From Candidatus Kaiserbacteria bacterium RIFCSPLOWO2_01_FULL_45_25 (lineage in GTDB: Bacteria; Patescibacteriota; Minisyncoccia; Phycocordibacterales; UBA918), in contig MFLT01000008.1 in assembly GCA_001781415.1 (NCBI GenBank), positions 1 through 52,903 of the forward strand: a stretch of 52,903 bases of DNA. Reading direction: 5' to 3'. The notes beneath the pieces are model-generated. The model had not been told where the DNA came from, did not search any database, and worked only from the letters and a program-made list of their open reading frames with translations. Below, piece after piece: positions 10,213 through 19,955 of the stretch. Each line of letters starts with the position of its first letter. The stretch's first letter is position 1. Both the position numbers and the translations under genes were made by a program.

Positions 10213-10566
10213 TTATAGTGCGTATTTCTTCAAGTGTTTATTTACAGCAGTTTTGGTCGCCGCTACCGTCTTCGCCTTGCGAACATCGGCCGCACACTCC
10301 TTATCACCAAGCACTAGCTCAACCCATACCGCAAAGTCGTTTTTGTCTTTGGCTACGTGGTGTACAAAAGTAGCTTTTTCCATTAAATCAAGTGCTTCTT
10401 TGAGAGCTAGTAAACTATTTAAAATTTGACCGTCTGTCACCCAAAATGAATGTTTGTTTTCTGCGTAGACAAGCGCTGGTTTGGCAGCTGAAGTAACCTT
10501 CTTGGCTACTGTTTTTTTGGCTACTTTCTTGGCCACCGCTTTTTTGGGGGTTGCTAACTTTGGCAT
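10213..10566 (-). CDS. Small protein with Lys/Ala-rich (histone H1-like) N-terminus
   Basis: MPKLATPKKAVAKKVAKKTVAKKVTSAAK followed by a conserved-looking domain. Confidence 0.65.
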   Translation of the reverse strand: MPKLATPKKAVAKKVAKKTVAKKVTSAAKPALVYAENKHSFWVTDGQILNSLLALKEALDLMEKATFVHHVAKDKNDFAVWVELVLGDKECAADVRKAKTVAATKTAVNKHLKKYAL

Positions 10567-10580
10567 AATAATTGATGAAC

Positions 10581-11969
10581 TTATTTCTTGTGAAAGAAAT
10601 CTAGTAAAGAACGAAAACGTTTTTTTAATCCCGACACCCAGGTAGAGAGTAGTGCATGAAGAGTTGGTTCTACGGTAATTGGAACTACCGTAGCTGGCGA
10701 CACTTCCTCCAAAGTGGCTGCCAATTTCTCTTTCTTAAGTGCACGCTCCTTAGCACGCGCTTCCCGCTCTGTAAGTGAGTGACTTACTCTCAATTGTAAA
10801 TCACTTAAGGCATTCATGAAAGCGATATATGCATCATATGGGGATTGATACGGACTGAAGTAAGCGTGCACATCACCGTCCTCAGACCACTTAGTACACA
10901 TGTAATAAAAGTGATCAGAAGTTTGTAGCTTGCGCCAATTCTCAATCAAATCTTTATTTTTAGTCTGGAGTACTTTTGGCTCCATATCATAAATGGCTTT
11001 GATAGCGTCGCGCTGAATGTCATTACCTGTCCAAGCTGTTAAGTCACGATCGGTGTCAGCCCAAGTCAAAATATCTGGCACATCAATCTCGCCAACAGTG
11101 TTGTAGCTTTGCACAGTTTCAGTTGGGGTGCGGAAGGTGGTGTCAGCACGAGCAGTTAAGAGATGCGGTAGAGTGCGCAAGAAATTAAAAATACCCGTAT
11201 CTTCCCATTGGTGTTCACCAAAAGTTTCATAGTCCATAAACAAGTTGATGGTCTCCGCCCCGCCGTGGTGTGAATGAATCCAGTCAGTATAAGTCTCAGC
11301 AGAAAGTGGCCAACTTTCCCAACCTTGATTACCAAACCGAAAAGCCACATCGTCAGAGAGTTTGTAGTTTTTAAGTAACACCTTAATCTTGTTACAACCT
11401 GGTGGTTGATAGAGAAAGTTTGGACTGCGCCAGCCAAGATACTTATCCCACCCCTCCGCCATGATACCGATATAACCGTTGTCTTCGCACCACTTGGCCA
11501 AATCATTACGGTATGAAAGCTCAGTATTACGAAAGACTCGTGGGGTCACTCCAAACAATTCTTGAATTCGCTTTTTGTGTTTTAGTACCTGGCGCTCAAA
11601 TTCTGGTACTGAATAAAAGAAGGCCAATGAGTGGTGGTAGGTATCAGCCAAGACTTCCACTCTGCCACTAGCAATCAGCTTTTGAAATGACTCCAGGACG
11701 TCAGGAGCATAGGCTTCGAACTGATCGAGGACCGTACCAGAAAAGGACAAAGCGAATTTAAAGCCTGGGTGATTGTCTAGCAGTTCTTGGAGGATTTTGT
11801 TGGTTGGTCGATATGACTTGTTGGCTACCTTCTCAACAATCCGTCGATTATTTAAATCGGTCTCACTACTATCATTAAAATACTCGTTGTCATTACCAAT
11901 ATCAAAAACTCGATACTGCTTAATGCGGTACGGTTGGTGAACATGAAAATAAGGACAGACACTGAGCAT
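10581..11969 (-). CDS. Glycoside hydrolase family 57 (alpha-amylase-like)
   Basis: CPYFHVHQPYR start, SFSGTVLDQFEAYAP, FRNTELSYRNDLAKW, FMDYETFGEHQW. Confidence 0.88.
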   Translation of the reverse strand: MLSVCPYFHVHQPYRIKQYRVFDIGNDNEYFNDSSETDLNNRRIVEKVANKSYRPTNKILQELLDNHPGFKFALSFSGTVLDQFEAYAPDVLESFQKLIASGRVEVLADTYHHSLAFFYSVPEFERQVLKHKKRIQELFGVTPRVFRNTELSYRNDLAKWCEDNGYIGIMAEGWDKYLGWRSPNFLYQPPGCNKIKVLLKNYKLSDDVAFRFGNQGWESWPLSAETYTDWIHSHHGGAETINLFMDYETFGEHQWEDTGIFNFLRTLPHLLTARADTTFRTPTETVQSYNTVGEIDVPDILTWADTDRDLTAWTGNDIQRDAIKAIYDMEPKVLQTKNKDLIENWRKLQTSDHFYYMCTKWSEDGDVHAYFSPYQSPYDAYIAFMNALSDLQLRVSHSLTEREARAKERALKKEKLAATLEEVSPATVVPITVEPTLHALLSTWVSGLKKRFRSLLDFFHKK

Positions 11970-11971
11970 AC

Positions 11972-13195
11972 CTATGAAGTTAAATATTGAAGCAGGTTAC
12001 GATATAGCTTAAACATCTTGGTGGCGGCATCGTGCCAAGACATCTTTTGTAGCTCTCGCTTACCTTCATTAACCATCTGCTGCCGCATCACTGGATACCG
12101 CAACGCTGAGAGGATTTTGTTGGCCATCTGATCAATATCCCAAAAATCCACCTTTAGAACATGCGTAAGCACCTCAGCCGCACCGGACTGTCGACTAATC
12201 AGTGAGGGTGTGCCGTGCTGCATAGCTTCAAGTGGCACCAAACCAAACGGCTCAGACACCGATGGCATCACCACTAAGTCAGCGGTCTGATACATACGGT
12301 CACGTTCTTCTTCCCAAAGTGCGCCAGCAAAAATGACATGCTTAGACAGCCCCATCTCACCCACCTGATTAATTATTTGATTGGTCATATCACCCCAACC
12401 GGAAATCACAAACACCACATCAGGATCAACATCAATCACTCGTCTCGCTGCCTTAATAAAATAATCAACGCCTTTTTGAATAGTAATACGTCCGTGATAC
12501 AAAACTATTTTTTTATTCTGGGATCTGAGTGCACTTAAACTTGGTTCATAACGAACTGGCTCAGTGGTGTCACAGCCATTATGGACCACTTCAACTTTGT
12601 CGGCAGGAACACCGTGCTTCTCTACAATAATGTTCTTAGTAAACTGACTAACCGTCACAACTTTGTCGGCCGCCGCAAAGCCTTCACATTCAATTTTAAA
12701 AATTCCAGGATCAACGTTTTGACTGGCCGCTTGGTCGTATGAGGTAGCGTGGACATGCAAAATGAGCGGCTTGCCACTCGCTCGCTTGGCTGCAATACCA
12801 GCTAGATATGATGTCCAATCGTGGGCATGGATAATATCAAATGTTTCTTCTTGTGCGATAAGTGACGCTTGGTGGGCAAAGCGATGTGCCTCCTCAATAA
12901 TGGTGCGAGATTTGATAATAGGTCGGCCATCTGCATCAAATGATTCTATGTAGTGCACCTGGCTTTCGGCCTGGTGGTATGGCTGGAGGAATGAACTTAC
13001 TTCTCGTACGCTGACATTGCGAGCCTGATCCGCAAAAACAAATCGAGCGTTACCGACTACGTCCTGGCGTCTGGGTAGCACAAAAATCACCTCAACTCCA
13101 TTCTGGGTCAATTCGCGGGTTAGCCCATAACACGCTACGCCCAAACCACCGTTTCTAGACGGTGGGAAGTCCCAGCCAAAAGTGAGTACTTTCAT
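11972..13195 (-). CDS. Glycosyltransferase (GT4/glycogen-synthase-like)
   Basis: FGWDFPPSRNGGLGVACYGLTREL, HAHDWTSYLAGIAAKR, YHGRITIQKGVDYFIKAA, MPSVSEPFGLVPLEAMQHGTPSL. Confidence 0.88.
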   Translation of the reverse strand: MKVLTFGWDFPPSRNGGLGVACYGLTRELTQNGVEVIFVLPRRQDVVGNARFVFADQARNVSVREVSSFLQPYHQAESQVHYIESFDADGRPIIKSRTIIEEAHRFAHQASLIAQEETFDIIHAHDWTSYLAGIAAKRASGKPLILHVHATSYDQAASQNVDPGIFKIECEGFAAADKVVTVSQFTKNIIVEKHGVPADKVEVVHNGCDTTEPVRYEPSLSALRSQNKKIVLYHGRITIQKGVDYFIKAARRVIDVDPDVVFVISGWGDMTNQIINQVGEMGLSKHVIFAGALWEEERDRMYQTADLVVMPSVSEPFGLVPLEAMQHGTPSLISRQSGAAEVLTHVLKVDFWDIDQMANKILSALRYPVMRQQMVNEGKRELQKMSWHDAATKMFKLYRNLLQYLTS

Positions 13196-13334
13196 ATGTT
13201 AGAACTACAAACGTGCACTGTTATTAACATATCGATTGGTTCAACCCATGATACCACACCCCCTCAATTAGCCCTTAACAAAAACCTAGTTTCTGTTGAC
13301 TATATATCCAGAATCCGTGCCGTGGTCCATAAAA

Positions 13335-13363
13335 TTGACTAAAATCAAGTTTTTTGCTAGAAT
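13335..13363 (+). promoter_or_regulatory. Sigma70-type promoter for rpmG
   Basis: TTGACT-N17-TAGAAT. Confidence 0.6.
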
Positions 13364-13373
13364 CGGAGCCACT

Positions 13374-13553
13374 ATGTCACAAGATTTACTCATCAAGCTA
13401 GTTTCAGTCGGCGATAAAAACGGCGTTGGAAAAGGCCATACTTACTACACTCGTTTTAATAACAAGGTAAAAAAGGACCCAAGTAAGAAGTACGAGACTA
13501 AGAAATTTAACCCAGTTTCAAAGACTCATACTACGTACAAACAAAAGAAGTAA
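13374..13553 (+). CDS. rpmG: 50S ribosomal protein L33
   Basis: MSQDLLIKLVSVG...HTYYTRFNNKVKKDPSKKYETKKFNPVSKTHTTYKQKK; internal ATG of the listed ORF. Confidence 0.85.
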   Translation: MSQDLLIKLVSVGDKNGVGKGHTYYTRFNNKVKKDPSKKYETKKFNPVSKTHTTYKQKK

Positions 13554-13554
13554 C

Positions 13555-13585
13555 AAAAAGTCCCTCCGATAGGAGGGACTTTTTG
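13555..13585. terminator. Intrinsic (probably bidirectional) terminator
   Basis: AAAAAGTCCCTCC gata GGAGGGACTTTTT. Confidence 0.88.
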
Positions 13586-13635
13586 TTACTTCTGCGACAC
13601 TTAAAAAACTTCCTCAAAGGAAGCTTTCTAAGTGT

Positions 13636-14670
13636 CTATTTTAATATGTTGTCTGCAGCTGCATCATACATCCCCTGGCTAGCTAGGCTATTCATCTTAC
13701 AAGCATGGAGCAACACCTTCTGCGCTTCCGGAATATTCTCTGGCTTACCTTGCCAGGCGAGCAGTGTTGGTTCTTCAATAGCTCTTGAGTATGAATAAGT
13801 AATTGGCCATGGTTGTGGACCCATCTTAGCGATTGCGTTTAGGTTTTCAGTTGAACGCTTTGGTGACTGTCCACCAGACAGGAACACAATTCCACCAACT
13901 TCATGTGGCACAGACATATGGAAAGTACGAAGGGTGGCATTTGCCACTTGCTCTGGAGTTGATTGCTCAGGGCACATATCTCCTGCGATTACCATTGATG
14001 ACTTCAAGATAAGTCCCTCGAGGTCTACTTTATAGGTAATTAGAGTCTGGAACAAAATCTGCAAGACATGTGTAGTTACCAGTTCAGACTTAGCTTGGTT
14101 ATGATCTCCAGCAAAAATAACTTCTGGTTCTACCATCGGGACAATACCAGCCGCTTGTGCCAGCTGCGCATAACGTGCCAACTGGATACAGTTCATAGTA
14201 ATAGCGGCATCAGTCGGAAGCTCATCCTCATCGATAGTAATAACAGCGCGCCACTTAGCGAAACGAGCTCCGAGGTCATAGTACTCAGCAAAGCGAGCGG
14301 CTAGGTTATCGAGTCCTTGAGTGACTACTTCACCCTTAAAGCCGTGAAGGTCTACTGTGCCAGTATCTACTTTGATACCAGGCAAAATACCTTTGGCAAT
14401 TAATACATCAGGGAAAGGAACACCATCATCAGTAAAGTTCTTGATTGATGAGTCGTACATGATTACGCCCGACAGAAACTCTTCAATACCTGGAGCGGTA
14501 AAAAGGAGTTCACGGAAGTCTTGCCGATTTTCTGGTTCGTTTGGTAGATGAACCATTGCTAACCGCTTACCAGCAGACGCATCACTTTCATCAGCCGCTA
14601 GGATACCTTTACCTGGTGCCATCATCGCAGCTACAGTTTCATATAACTTGGTGTTCTTTTTCATACTCAC
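13636..14670 (-). CDS. Fructose-bisphosphate aldolase class I
   Basis: MMAPGKGILAADESDASAGKRL, VMYDSS-type region, PMVEPEVIFAGDH, FLSGGQSPKRSTENLNAI. Confidence 0.92.
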   Translation of the reverse strand: MSMKKNTKLYETVAAMMAPGKGILAADESDASAGKRLAMVHLPNEPENRQDFRELLFTAPGIEEFLSGVIMYDSSIKNFTDDGVPFPDVLIAKGILPGIKVDTGTVDLHGFKGEVVTQGLDNLAARFAEYYDLGARFAKWRAVITIDEDELPTDAAITMNCIQLARYAQLAQAAGIVPMVEPEVIFAGDHNQAKSELVTTHVLQILFQTLITYKVDLEGLILKSSMVIAGDMCPEQSTPEQVANATLRTFHMSVPHEVGGIVFLSGGQSPKRSTENLNAIAKMGPQPWPITYSYSRAIEEPTLLAWQGKPENIPEAQKVLLHACKMNSLASQGMYDAAADNILK

Positions 14671-14716
14671 TTAAGTGTACCAAACATACTGGAGAAATAG
14701 CACTAGAGGTGTGAGC

Positions 14717-15144
14717 AACAGCTCGCTACAGCCAAATTTTCCCTTTGGGGTCGAAGTTGATTAGAAGTATTGCTATGTCTTGGTGTTCGAATTCCCTGGC
14801 GGAGCACATATATCTGTTTCTCCCTTGGAGGTCGAAACTGATATTGTGCCTGCCTAAGCAAAATATAGTCGAAGCTTTGCTTCTCCTTATTTCTGCTTAA
14901 GTCGACGCGATGCGTCTCGTTTGCTTACTTGTGTTTCTACTTTCGCAGGCCACTACAGCTGACCGCTCAGGCCACATACCTTTTCTTCTCCCTTGTGGGT
15001 CGAAGCTAAGGTTGTGTCTGTTTAAGTTCACAATAGTCGACACTACGTGTCTCGTTTGTTCACTTGTCCCTGCGGGGTCGCGGCTCAGCTAAGTGTCTGC
15101 ATAAGTAAAATATAGTCGCGCTACGCACTCGTTACTTCTACTTA
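14717..15144. repeat. Cluster of diverged two-hairpin repeat units (about 4-5 copies)
   Basis: Repeated pattern [stem]TCCCTTGNGGGTC[stem]...TAAGTAAAATATAGTCG[stem]TAC[stem]CTCG...TACTTA; arms vary in complementary fashion between copies. Confidence 0.75.
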
Positions 15145-15150
15145 ACAAAA

Positions 15151-15174
15151 AAGGCCCTCACTAGGTGAGAGCCT
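15151..15174 (-). terminator. Intrinsic terminator of the 15197-15550 gene
   Basis: aaggctctcacctagtgagggccTTTTTT on the minus strand. Confidence 0.8.
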
Positions 15175-15196
15175 TTTGTCTTGATGGTGAGCACCA

Positions 15197-15550
15197 TCAA
15201 ACGGAATGTAGTTTTTGACGGGCCCGAGCGCACTGTTCACTGATGAAGTCACGAAACTTCCTCAACAGTGTCTCAAAGGTCACCTTCAGCTCAAAGGTGA
15301 TGTAGGTCTCCCCAAAAATATCGCGGACGACGGTGAATATCTCCCAAAACTTGTCCGAGGTCGTTACCTGCGAAATCTTCCGTTGGAAGAACTTCCAGAT
15401 TTCGAGCTCAGCGTTGTAGATGTTGAACCAGCAAACGTGCAGATTGTTGGCGCTGGTGATTTCCTTCACCTGGCGCAAAGCTTCGCTGCGATTCAACCTG
15501 AGAGTGAAGAGCACTTGTTGCTCTTCACTAGTGAGAAACGACCTGTTCAT
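15197..15550 (-). CDS. Hypothetical 117-aa protein
   Basis: Start preceded by aaagggg RBS; own promoter TTGACT-N17-TACAAT (RC of 15595-15623) and downstream terminator. Confidence 0.6.
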   Translation of the reverse strand: MNRSFLTSEEQQVLFTLRLNRSEALRQVKEITSANNLHVCWFNIYNAELEIWKFFQRKISQVTTSDKFWEIFTVVRDIFGETYITFELKVTFETLLRKFRDFISEQCARARQKLHSV

Positions 15551-15611
15551 GACTAACCCCTTTGAAACTCAATGTTGTACAAAACCCAATCTATATTGTA
15601 CGATTCGATAT

Positions 15612-16370
15612 ATGTTTAGTCAAGAAATGGAGTGGTTGCTTGTGGAAAAATACAAAGGCGAAAAAAGCGAAGCTTTTTTCGCCGACGTCGCCAAATTAGA
15701 AGCTGGTGAACCACTCGCCTACTTAATTGGCTCCATCCCCTTTCTCAATACCACCATCTCCTTATCTTCACGTCCTCTCATCCCTAGGCCGGAGACTGAG
15801 TTTTGGGTAGAGAAAGCTATTACCGAAATCAAAGAGGCACAAAATGTAACCGAACGCACAATGTATGTACTTGATCTCTGCGCTGGCAGTGGCTGTATTG
15901 GTGTTGCCGTTGGACAGGCAGTACCACAAAGCATCATCCACTTTGCTGAGTTAGATGCTGTTCACCTTCCCACTATCACTGAGAACTGCGAAGCAAATGG
16001 TTTACCAGAAGCCAGGCGACGAATAGTACAGAGTGATTTATTTACCAATCTCAAGACCGAGCCCCAGCTCCGCTTTGATTTTATTCTTAGTAACCCACCC
16101 TACATCGACCCAGTTATTGATAGAGCGGAGGCGTCAGTCAAAACCCACGAGCCAGCCCTGGCTCTCTATGGCGGCTGGGCGGGCATGGAACTCATCGCTC
16201 GTATCATTACTGAAGCTCCTAATTTCCTACTCCCCCACGGACAACTCTGGCTAGAGCATGAGCCAGAACAAGTTGAACTAATCACCGAACTAGCTGAACC
16301 ATTTTTTGCAGTAACCATCCACAAAGACCAGTACGGGGTCAAAAGATTCTCGAAACTGATGCTACAATAG
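15612..16370 (+). CDS. prmC: Peptide chain release factor N5-glutamine methyltransferase
   Basis: LIPRPETEFWVEKA, VLDLCAGSGCIGVAVG, FILSNPPYIDP motifs; internal ATG 15612. Confidence 0.9.
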   Translation: MFSQEMEWLLVEKYKGEKSEAFFADVAKLEAGEPLAYLIGSIPFLNTTISLSSRPLIPRPETEFWVEKAITEIKEAQNVTERTMYVLDLCAGSGCIGVAVGQAVPQSIIHFAELDAVHLPTITENCEANGLPEARRRIVQSDLFTNLKTEPQLRFDFILSNPPYIDPVIDRAEASVKTHEPALALYGGWAGMELIARIITEAPNFLLPHGQLWLEHEPEQVELITELAEPFFAVTIHKDQYGVKRFSKLMLQ

Positions 16371-16374
16371 CCAT

Positions 16375-16602
16375 ATGGAACAAGACTTTAGCAACGCCTC
16401 AGTTGCAATATCAATGAAGACAGCGCTCATGTTTGGCTTTTACATCATGTCTGCGGCCTATATTATTTTTACCATTGTCATGTACTACCACTGGAACGAA
16501 TACAGTGTTGATGCCCGCGTGACCTCCATCACCCTTATCACCTATGCCGTGACGACCATACCACTAATCGCCACTCTCGGTATTATTGCCCTCTCGTTTT
16601 AA
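16375..16602 (+). CDS. Small two-TM hypothetical membrane protein
   Basis: 75 aa with two hydrophobic segments; tightly packed in operon. Confidence 0.6.
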   Translation: MEQDFSNASVAISMKTALMFGFYIMSAAYIIFTIVMYYHWNEYSVDARVTSITLITYAVTTIPLIATLGIIALSF

Positions 16603-16611
16603 TAATTTTAT

Positions 16612-17178
16612 ATGCTGTTTGAAAAAATAGAATTTGAAGAAGATGAAAATGTCATCCTCACTGTCCGTAAACACTGGTTTGTTATAACTGCTGAATTGAT
16701 TACGGCGCTCATGTTTGCTTTCCTGCCATTTCTTATACTAATATTTCTAAGTGCACTACCAGAATTTGTACCGCTCAACATTGACTTTGGTACTTACTCT
16801 TCATTAATTGTCTATGCTAGCGCCGCTTGGATTCTTCTGACTCTCCTTTCGACTTTTATGATTTGGACCCACTTCTATTTAGACCTGTGGGTGATTACTG
16901 ACCACCGCATTATTGTGATTGACCAAATTCACTTCTTTAACCGCAAAGTTAGTAGCTTCCGACTAGAACGCCTGCAAGACATCAAAGTCTCCATTAACGG
17001 CATTATTCCAACCTTCTTAAATTATGGGACACTGCGTGCCCAAACAGCTAGTGCCGCTGAAAGTAACTTCATGACTGTCGGTCTACCAGACCCTCGCGGC
17101 ATTCAATCAGTGATTCAAAAAGCTACCGATGAGCGTCTTCGTTCTCTTCAAGGCACTCTACAGACAGAGCCCGATTAG
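16612..17178 (+). CDS. PH-domain (bPH2-like) membrane protein
   Basis: Two N-terminal TM segments, then WVITDHRIIVIDQIHFFNRKVSSFRLERLQDIKV. Confidence 0.7.
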   Translation: MLFEKIEFEEDENVILTVRKHWFVITAELITALMFAFLPFLILIFLSALPEFVPLNIDFGTYSSLIVYASAAWILLTLLSTFMIWTHFYLDLWVITDHRIIVIDQIHFFNRKVSSFRLERLQDIKVSINGIIPTFLNYGTLRAQTASAAESNFMTVGLPDPRGIQSVIQKATDERLRSLQGTLQTEPD

Positions 17179-17226
17179 TAGAGGTTATAACTTGCAATAC
17201 CCTATTCACTCAACTACAATCACGCT

Positions 17227-18495
17227 ATGAACAAAGGTAACCTTTCGACTGAATCATATAAAGGAGTACGGGATTTTTATCCTGAAGACATGGCGGTGCA
17301 ACGCTATATTTTTGATACCTGGGCCAAGACCGCTGAGTCTTTTGGCTATGAGCGCTACGACGCCTCAATTCTTGAACCATCAGACCTCTACCGCAGCAAG
17401 GGTGCTGTTAACGAAGAGATGGTTAATGAACAGACCTACACTTTTACCGACCGTGGCGAGCGAGAAGTAACCCTCCGTCCAGAAATGACTCCAACTGTGG
17501 CGCGTATGGTGGCTGGTAAGCGGCGCGAACTTAAGTTCCCCCTCCGTTGGTACTCAATTCCAAATTTATTCCGCTACGAACGACCACAACGCGGACGACT
17601 ACGAGAACACTGGCAACTCAACTGCGATATGTTTGGAGCAGATGACTTCACCGCTGATGTGGAGTTAATTGCACTGACACACCAACTCTTTCTCGACTTT
17701 GGCGCTACGCCAGACATGTTTGAGATTCGTGTAAACGACAGACAAGAAATGTCTGCTTTGTATAATTCCCTTGGCATCAAAGACCAGTCAGTAATTACAG
17801 CTATCACGAGATTGAACGACCGTAAAAATAAAATTACGGGAGCTGAGTACGAGACTGCCCTTGAAGAAATTATCGGTGATACAAAACTCACTAAGGCGGT
17901 TATTACCATAGTGGAGGACACCACCGGTACGAACCAAGTCATTGATGGTTTGCGCGAGCTTGGTATTTACAATGTCCGACTCGACCGTACTATCGCTCGA
18001 GGATTTGATTACTATACCGGAACAGTCTTTGAGGTATTTGATACTAGTCCAGAAAATAACCGCTCCATGTGTGGTGGCGGTCGTTATAACAATCTCACTG
18101 CCATGTTTAGTGATGACACTATTTCTGGAATTGGGTTTGGTATGGGCGACGTCATCATGCGTGACTTCCTTGAGACCCACAAACTTCTACCGACTCACAT
18201 TACCGAAACCGCTCCTTGTGTAGTTATTATTCCGACTGATCAAAAATTAAATCTTGAAGCCCAGAAAGTAGCTCATGCCATTCGGATTCGAGGTATCTCA
18301 ACCACCACTGATATCGGTACCAAAAAAATTGGCAAGAAAATTGCTGACGCGGTGGACCGCGGCGCCCGATACACAATTGTTGTTGGTAGTGATGAACTAC
18401 AAAGTGGTGCTTTTACTCTCAAAAACCTGGCCCAAACTACCGAAATCACTGATTCACTAGAAAACCTCTTGACCCATCTCATAACCAATAATTAG
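17227..18495 (+). CDS. hisS: Histidyl-tRNA synthetase
   Basis: KGVRDFYPEDMAVQ, LRPEMTPTVARM, RYERPQRGRLREHWQLNCDMFG, ARGFDYYTGTVFEVF, GGGRYNNL. Confidence 0.95.
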   Translation: MNKGNLSTESYKGVRDFYPEDMAVQRYIFDTWAKTAESFGYERYDASILEPSDLYRSKGAVNEEMVNEQTYTFTDRGEREVTLRPEMTPTVARMVAGKRRELKFPLRWYSIPNLFRYERPQRGRLREHWQLNCDMFGADDFTADVELIALTHQLFLDFGATPDMFEIRVNDRQEMSALYNSLGIKDQSVITAITRLNDRKNKITGAEYETALEEIIGDTKLTKAVITIVEDTTGTNQVIDGLRELGIYNVRLDRTIARGFDYYTGTVFEVFDTSPENNRSMCGGGRYNNLTAMFSDDTISGIGFGMGDVIMRDFLETHKLLPTHITETAPCVVIIPTDQKLNLEAQKVAHAIRIRGISTTTDIGTKKIGKKIADAVDRGARYTIVVGSDELQSGAFTLKNLAQTTEITDSLENLLTHLITNN

Positions 18496-18497
18496 CC

Positions 18498-19073
18498 ATG
18501 CGGTATATCATCTTCGACTTAGAAACCCAAAACACTTTTCAAGACGTTGGGAGCACAGATTCGACAGCTCTCGATATTTCAGTCGGGACCTTTTATGACA
18601 GTGAGACCGATAAATATGTGACCGTTACTATCGATGAACTCCAAAGTGTCTGGCCCCTCCTTGAAAAAGCCGATGCTTTAGTTGGATACAACAGCAACCA
18701 CTTTGATATTCCACTTCTAAATAAATACTATCCAGGTGACCTGACACAAATTAAAAGCATTGACCTACTCGAAGAGATTCGTAAATCACTGGGGCGACGA
18801 CTACGTCTAGATAGTGTGGCCGAAGCTACTGTCAATGCCAAAAAATCCGCACATGGTCTCCAAGCCGTACGTTGGTGGCGTGAAGGCAAAATTGAAGAGA
18901 TAAAAAAATACTGCGAACAAGACGTGCGGGTTACAAAAAAGGTTTTTGACTATGCCCTCAAAAACGGTCACGTTAAATTTAAAGACGGTTCACGCAAACG
19001 TGAGATTCCACTTGATACAAGTACTTGGGGCATCAAAGAAGAGGCGGCCATGACCCACTCACTGCTTTTCTAG
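18498..19073 (+). CDS. RNase H-like/3'-5' exonuclease-fold protein
   Basis: IIFDLETQNTF, VGYNSNHFDIPLLNKYY, EIKKYCEQDVRVTKKVF (DEDD-type motifs). Confidence 0.75.
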   Translation: MRYIIFDLETQNTFQDVGSTDSTALDISVGTFYDSETDKYVTVTIDELQSVWPLLEKADALVGYNSNHFDIPLLNKYYPGDLTQIKSIDLLEEIRKSLGRRLRLDSVAEATVNAKKSAHGLQAVRWWREGKIEEIKKYCEQDVRVTKKVFDYALKNGHVKFKDGSRKREIPLDTSTWGIKEEAAMTHSLLF

Positions 19074-19075
19074 TA

Positions 19076-19885
19076 CTATACGTAGATAGTGACGTAAGCC
19101 ACTAGTAGTGCCAATCCGATCTTGTACCAAATAAACGGCCAAAGTGAGTACTTACGAATAAAGTCTAAGAAAAATCGAATCACTACCAAGGCGGTAATAA
19201 AACAAATAAAAGCACCAATAGCAATCACTCCCCACGATACTTCTCCAGCAGACAAGATAAGCTCAAGCAACATCTTTAGACCAACCGCCAAAGTAATTGG
19301 TATAGCTAATATAAATGAAAAACGGGCAGCTTCAACACGAGTCATACCGAGTAGCATTCCTCCAGCTAATGTAGAACCCGAGCGCGAAAAACCAGGCAGT
19401 AAAGCCAAGGCCTGAAAACAACCTACCCAAAAACCTTGTCGTATAGTCAGTGCGCCCTGTGGTGGTTTTATGTAGTAGCGCCATTCTGCAAACATAAAGA
19501 AAAACGAGCTCACAAACAGCATGGCCGCAATAATAATTGGTGTATGAAATACAGTAGTTATGATTTCTTCAAACAAAAGTCCAACAACGACCGCTGGTAC
19601 GGTTCCAACCATGAGGGCAAACAATAAAATCTGATCTTTTTCATTCACTGGCAAACGTCCTAATCTGCGAATAGCCGTCTGAATTAAGGCTAAAACATCA
19701 GTCCAGAAAAACATAATAATAGCTGCTGTAGTGGCAAGATGTAGTACAGCATAAAAGGCCAGTGAATTAGCCCCTTCAAGTGACAATAAATCACCGACCA
19801 ATAATAGGTGTGCACTGGAAGAAATTGGAACAAACTCAGTAATACCCTGTAAAACACCCAAAATCAGCGCCGTTGTTATATCCAT
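19076..19885 (-). CDS. uppP: Undecaprenyl-diphosphatase
   Basis: LGVLQGITEFVPISSSAHL and LLPGFSRSGSTLAGGMLLG motifs. Confidence 0.95.
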   Translation of the reverse strand: MDITTALILGVLQGITEFVPISSSAHLLLVGDLLSLEGANSLAFYAVLHLATTAAIIMFFWTDVLALIQTAIRRLGRLPVNEKDQILLFALMVGTVPAVVVGLLFEEIITTVFHTPIIIAAMLFVSSFFFMFAEWRYYIKPPQGALTIRQGFWVGCFQALALLPGFSRSGSTLAGGMLLGMTRVEAARFSFILAIPITLAVGLKMLLELILSAGEVSWGVIAIGAFICFITALVVIRFFLDFIRKYSLWPFIWYKIGLALLVAYVTIYV

Positions 19886-19955
19886 ATAGTGAATAGTATA
19901 TCATCCAGTTTCAAAAGGACATGATATAATCACGGTATATTAATCAAATCACATT

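Noticed and set aside
14780-14800. gtgttcgaattccc resembling a tRNA T-arm
   Set aside because: No complementary T-stem or acceptor stem; the sequence is better explained as part of the diverged hairpin repeat cluster.
15215-15556. Plus-strand 113-aa ORF opposite the 15197-15550 gene
   Set aside because: The minus-strand frame has a promoter, RBS and terminator; the plus frame has none of these.
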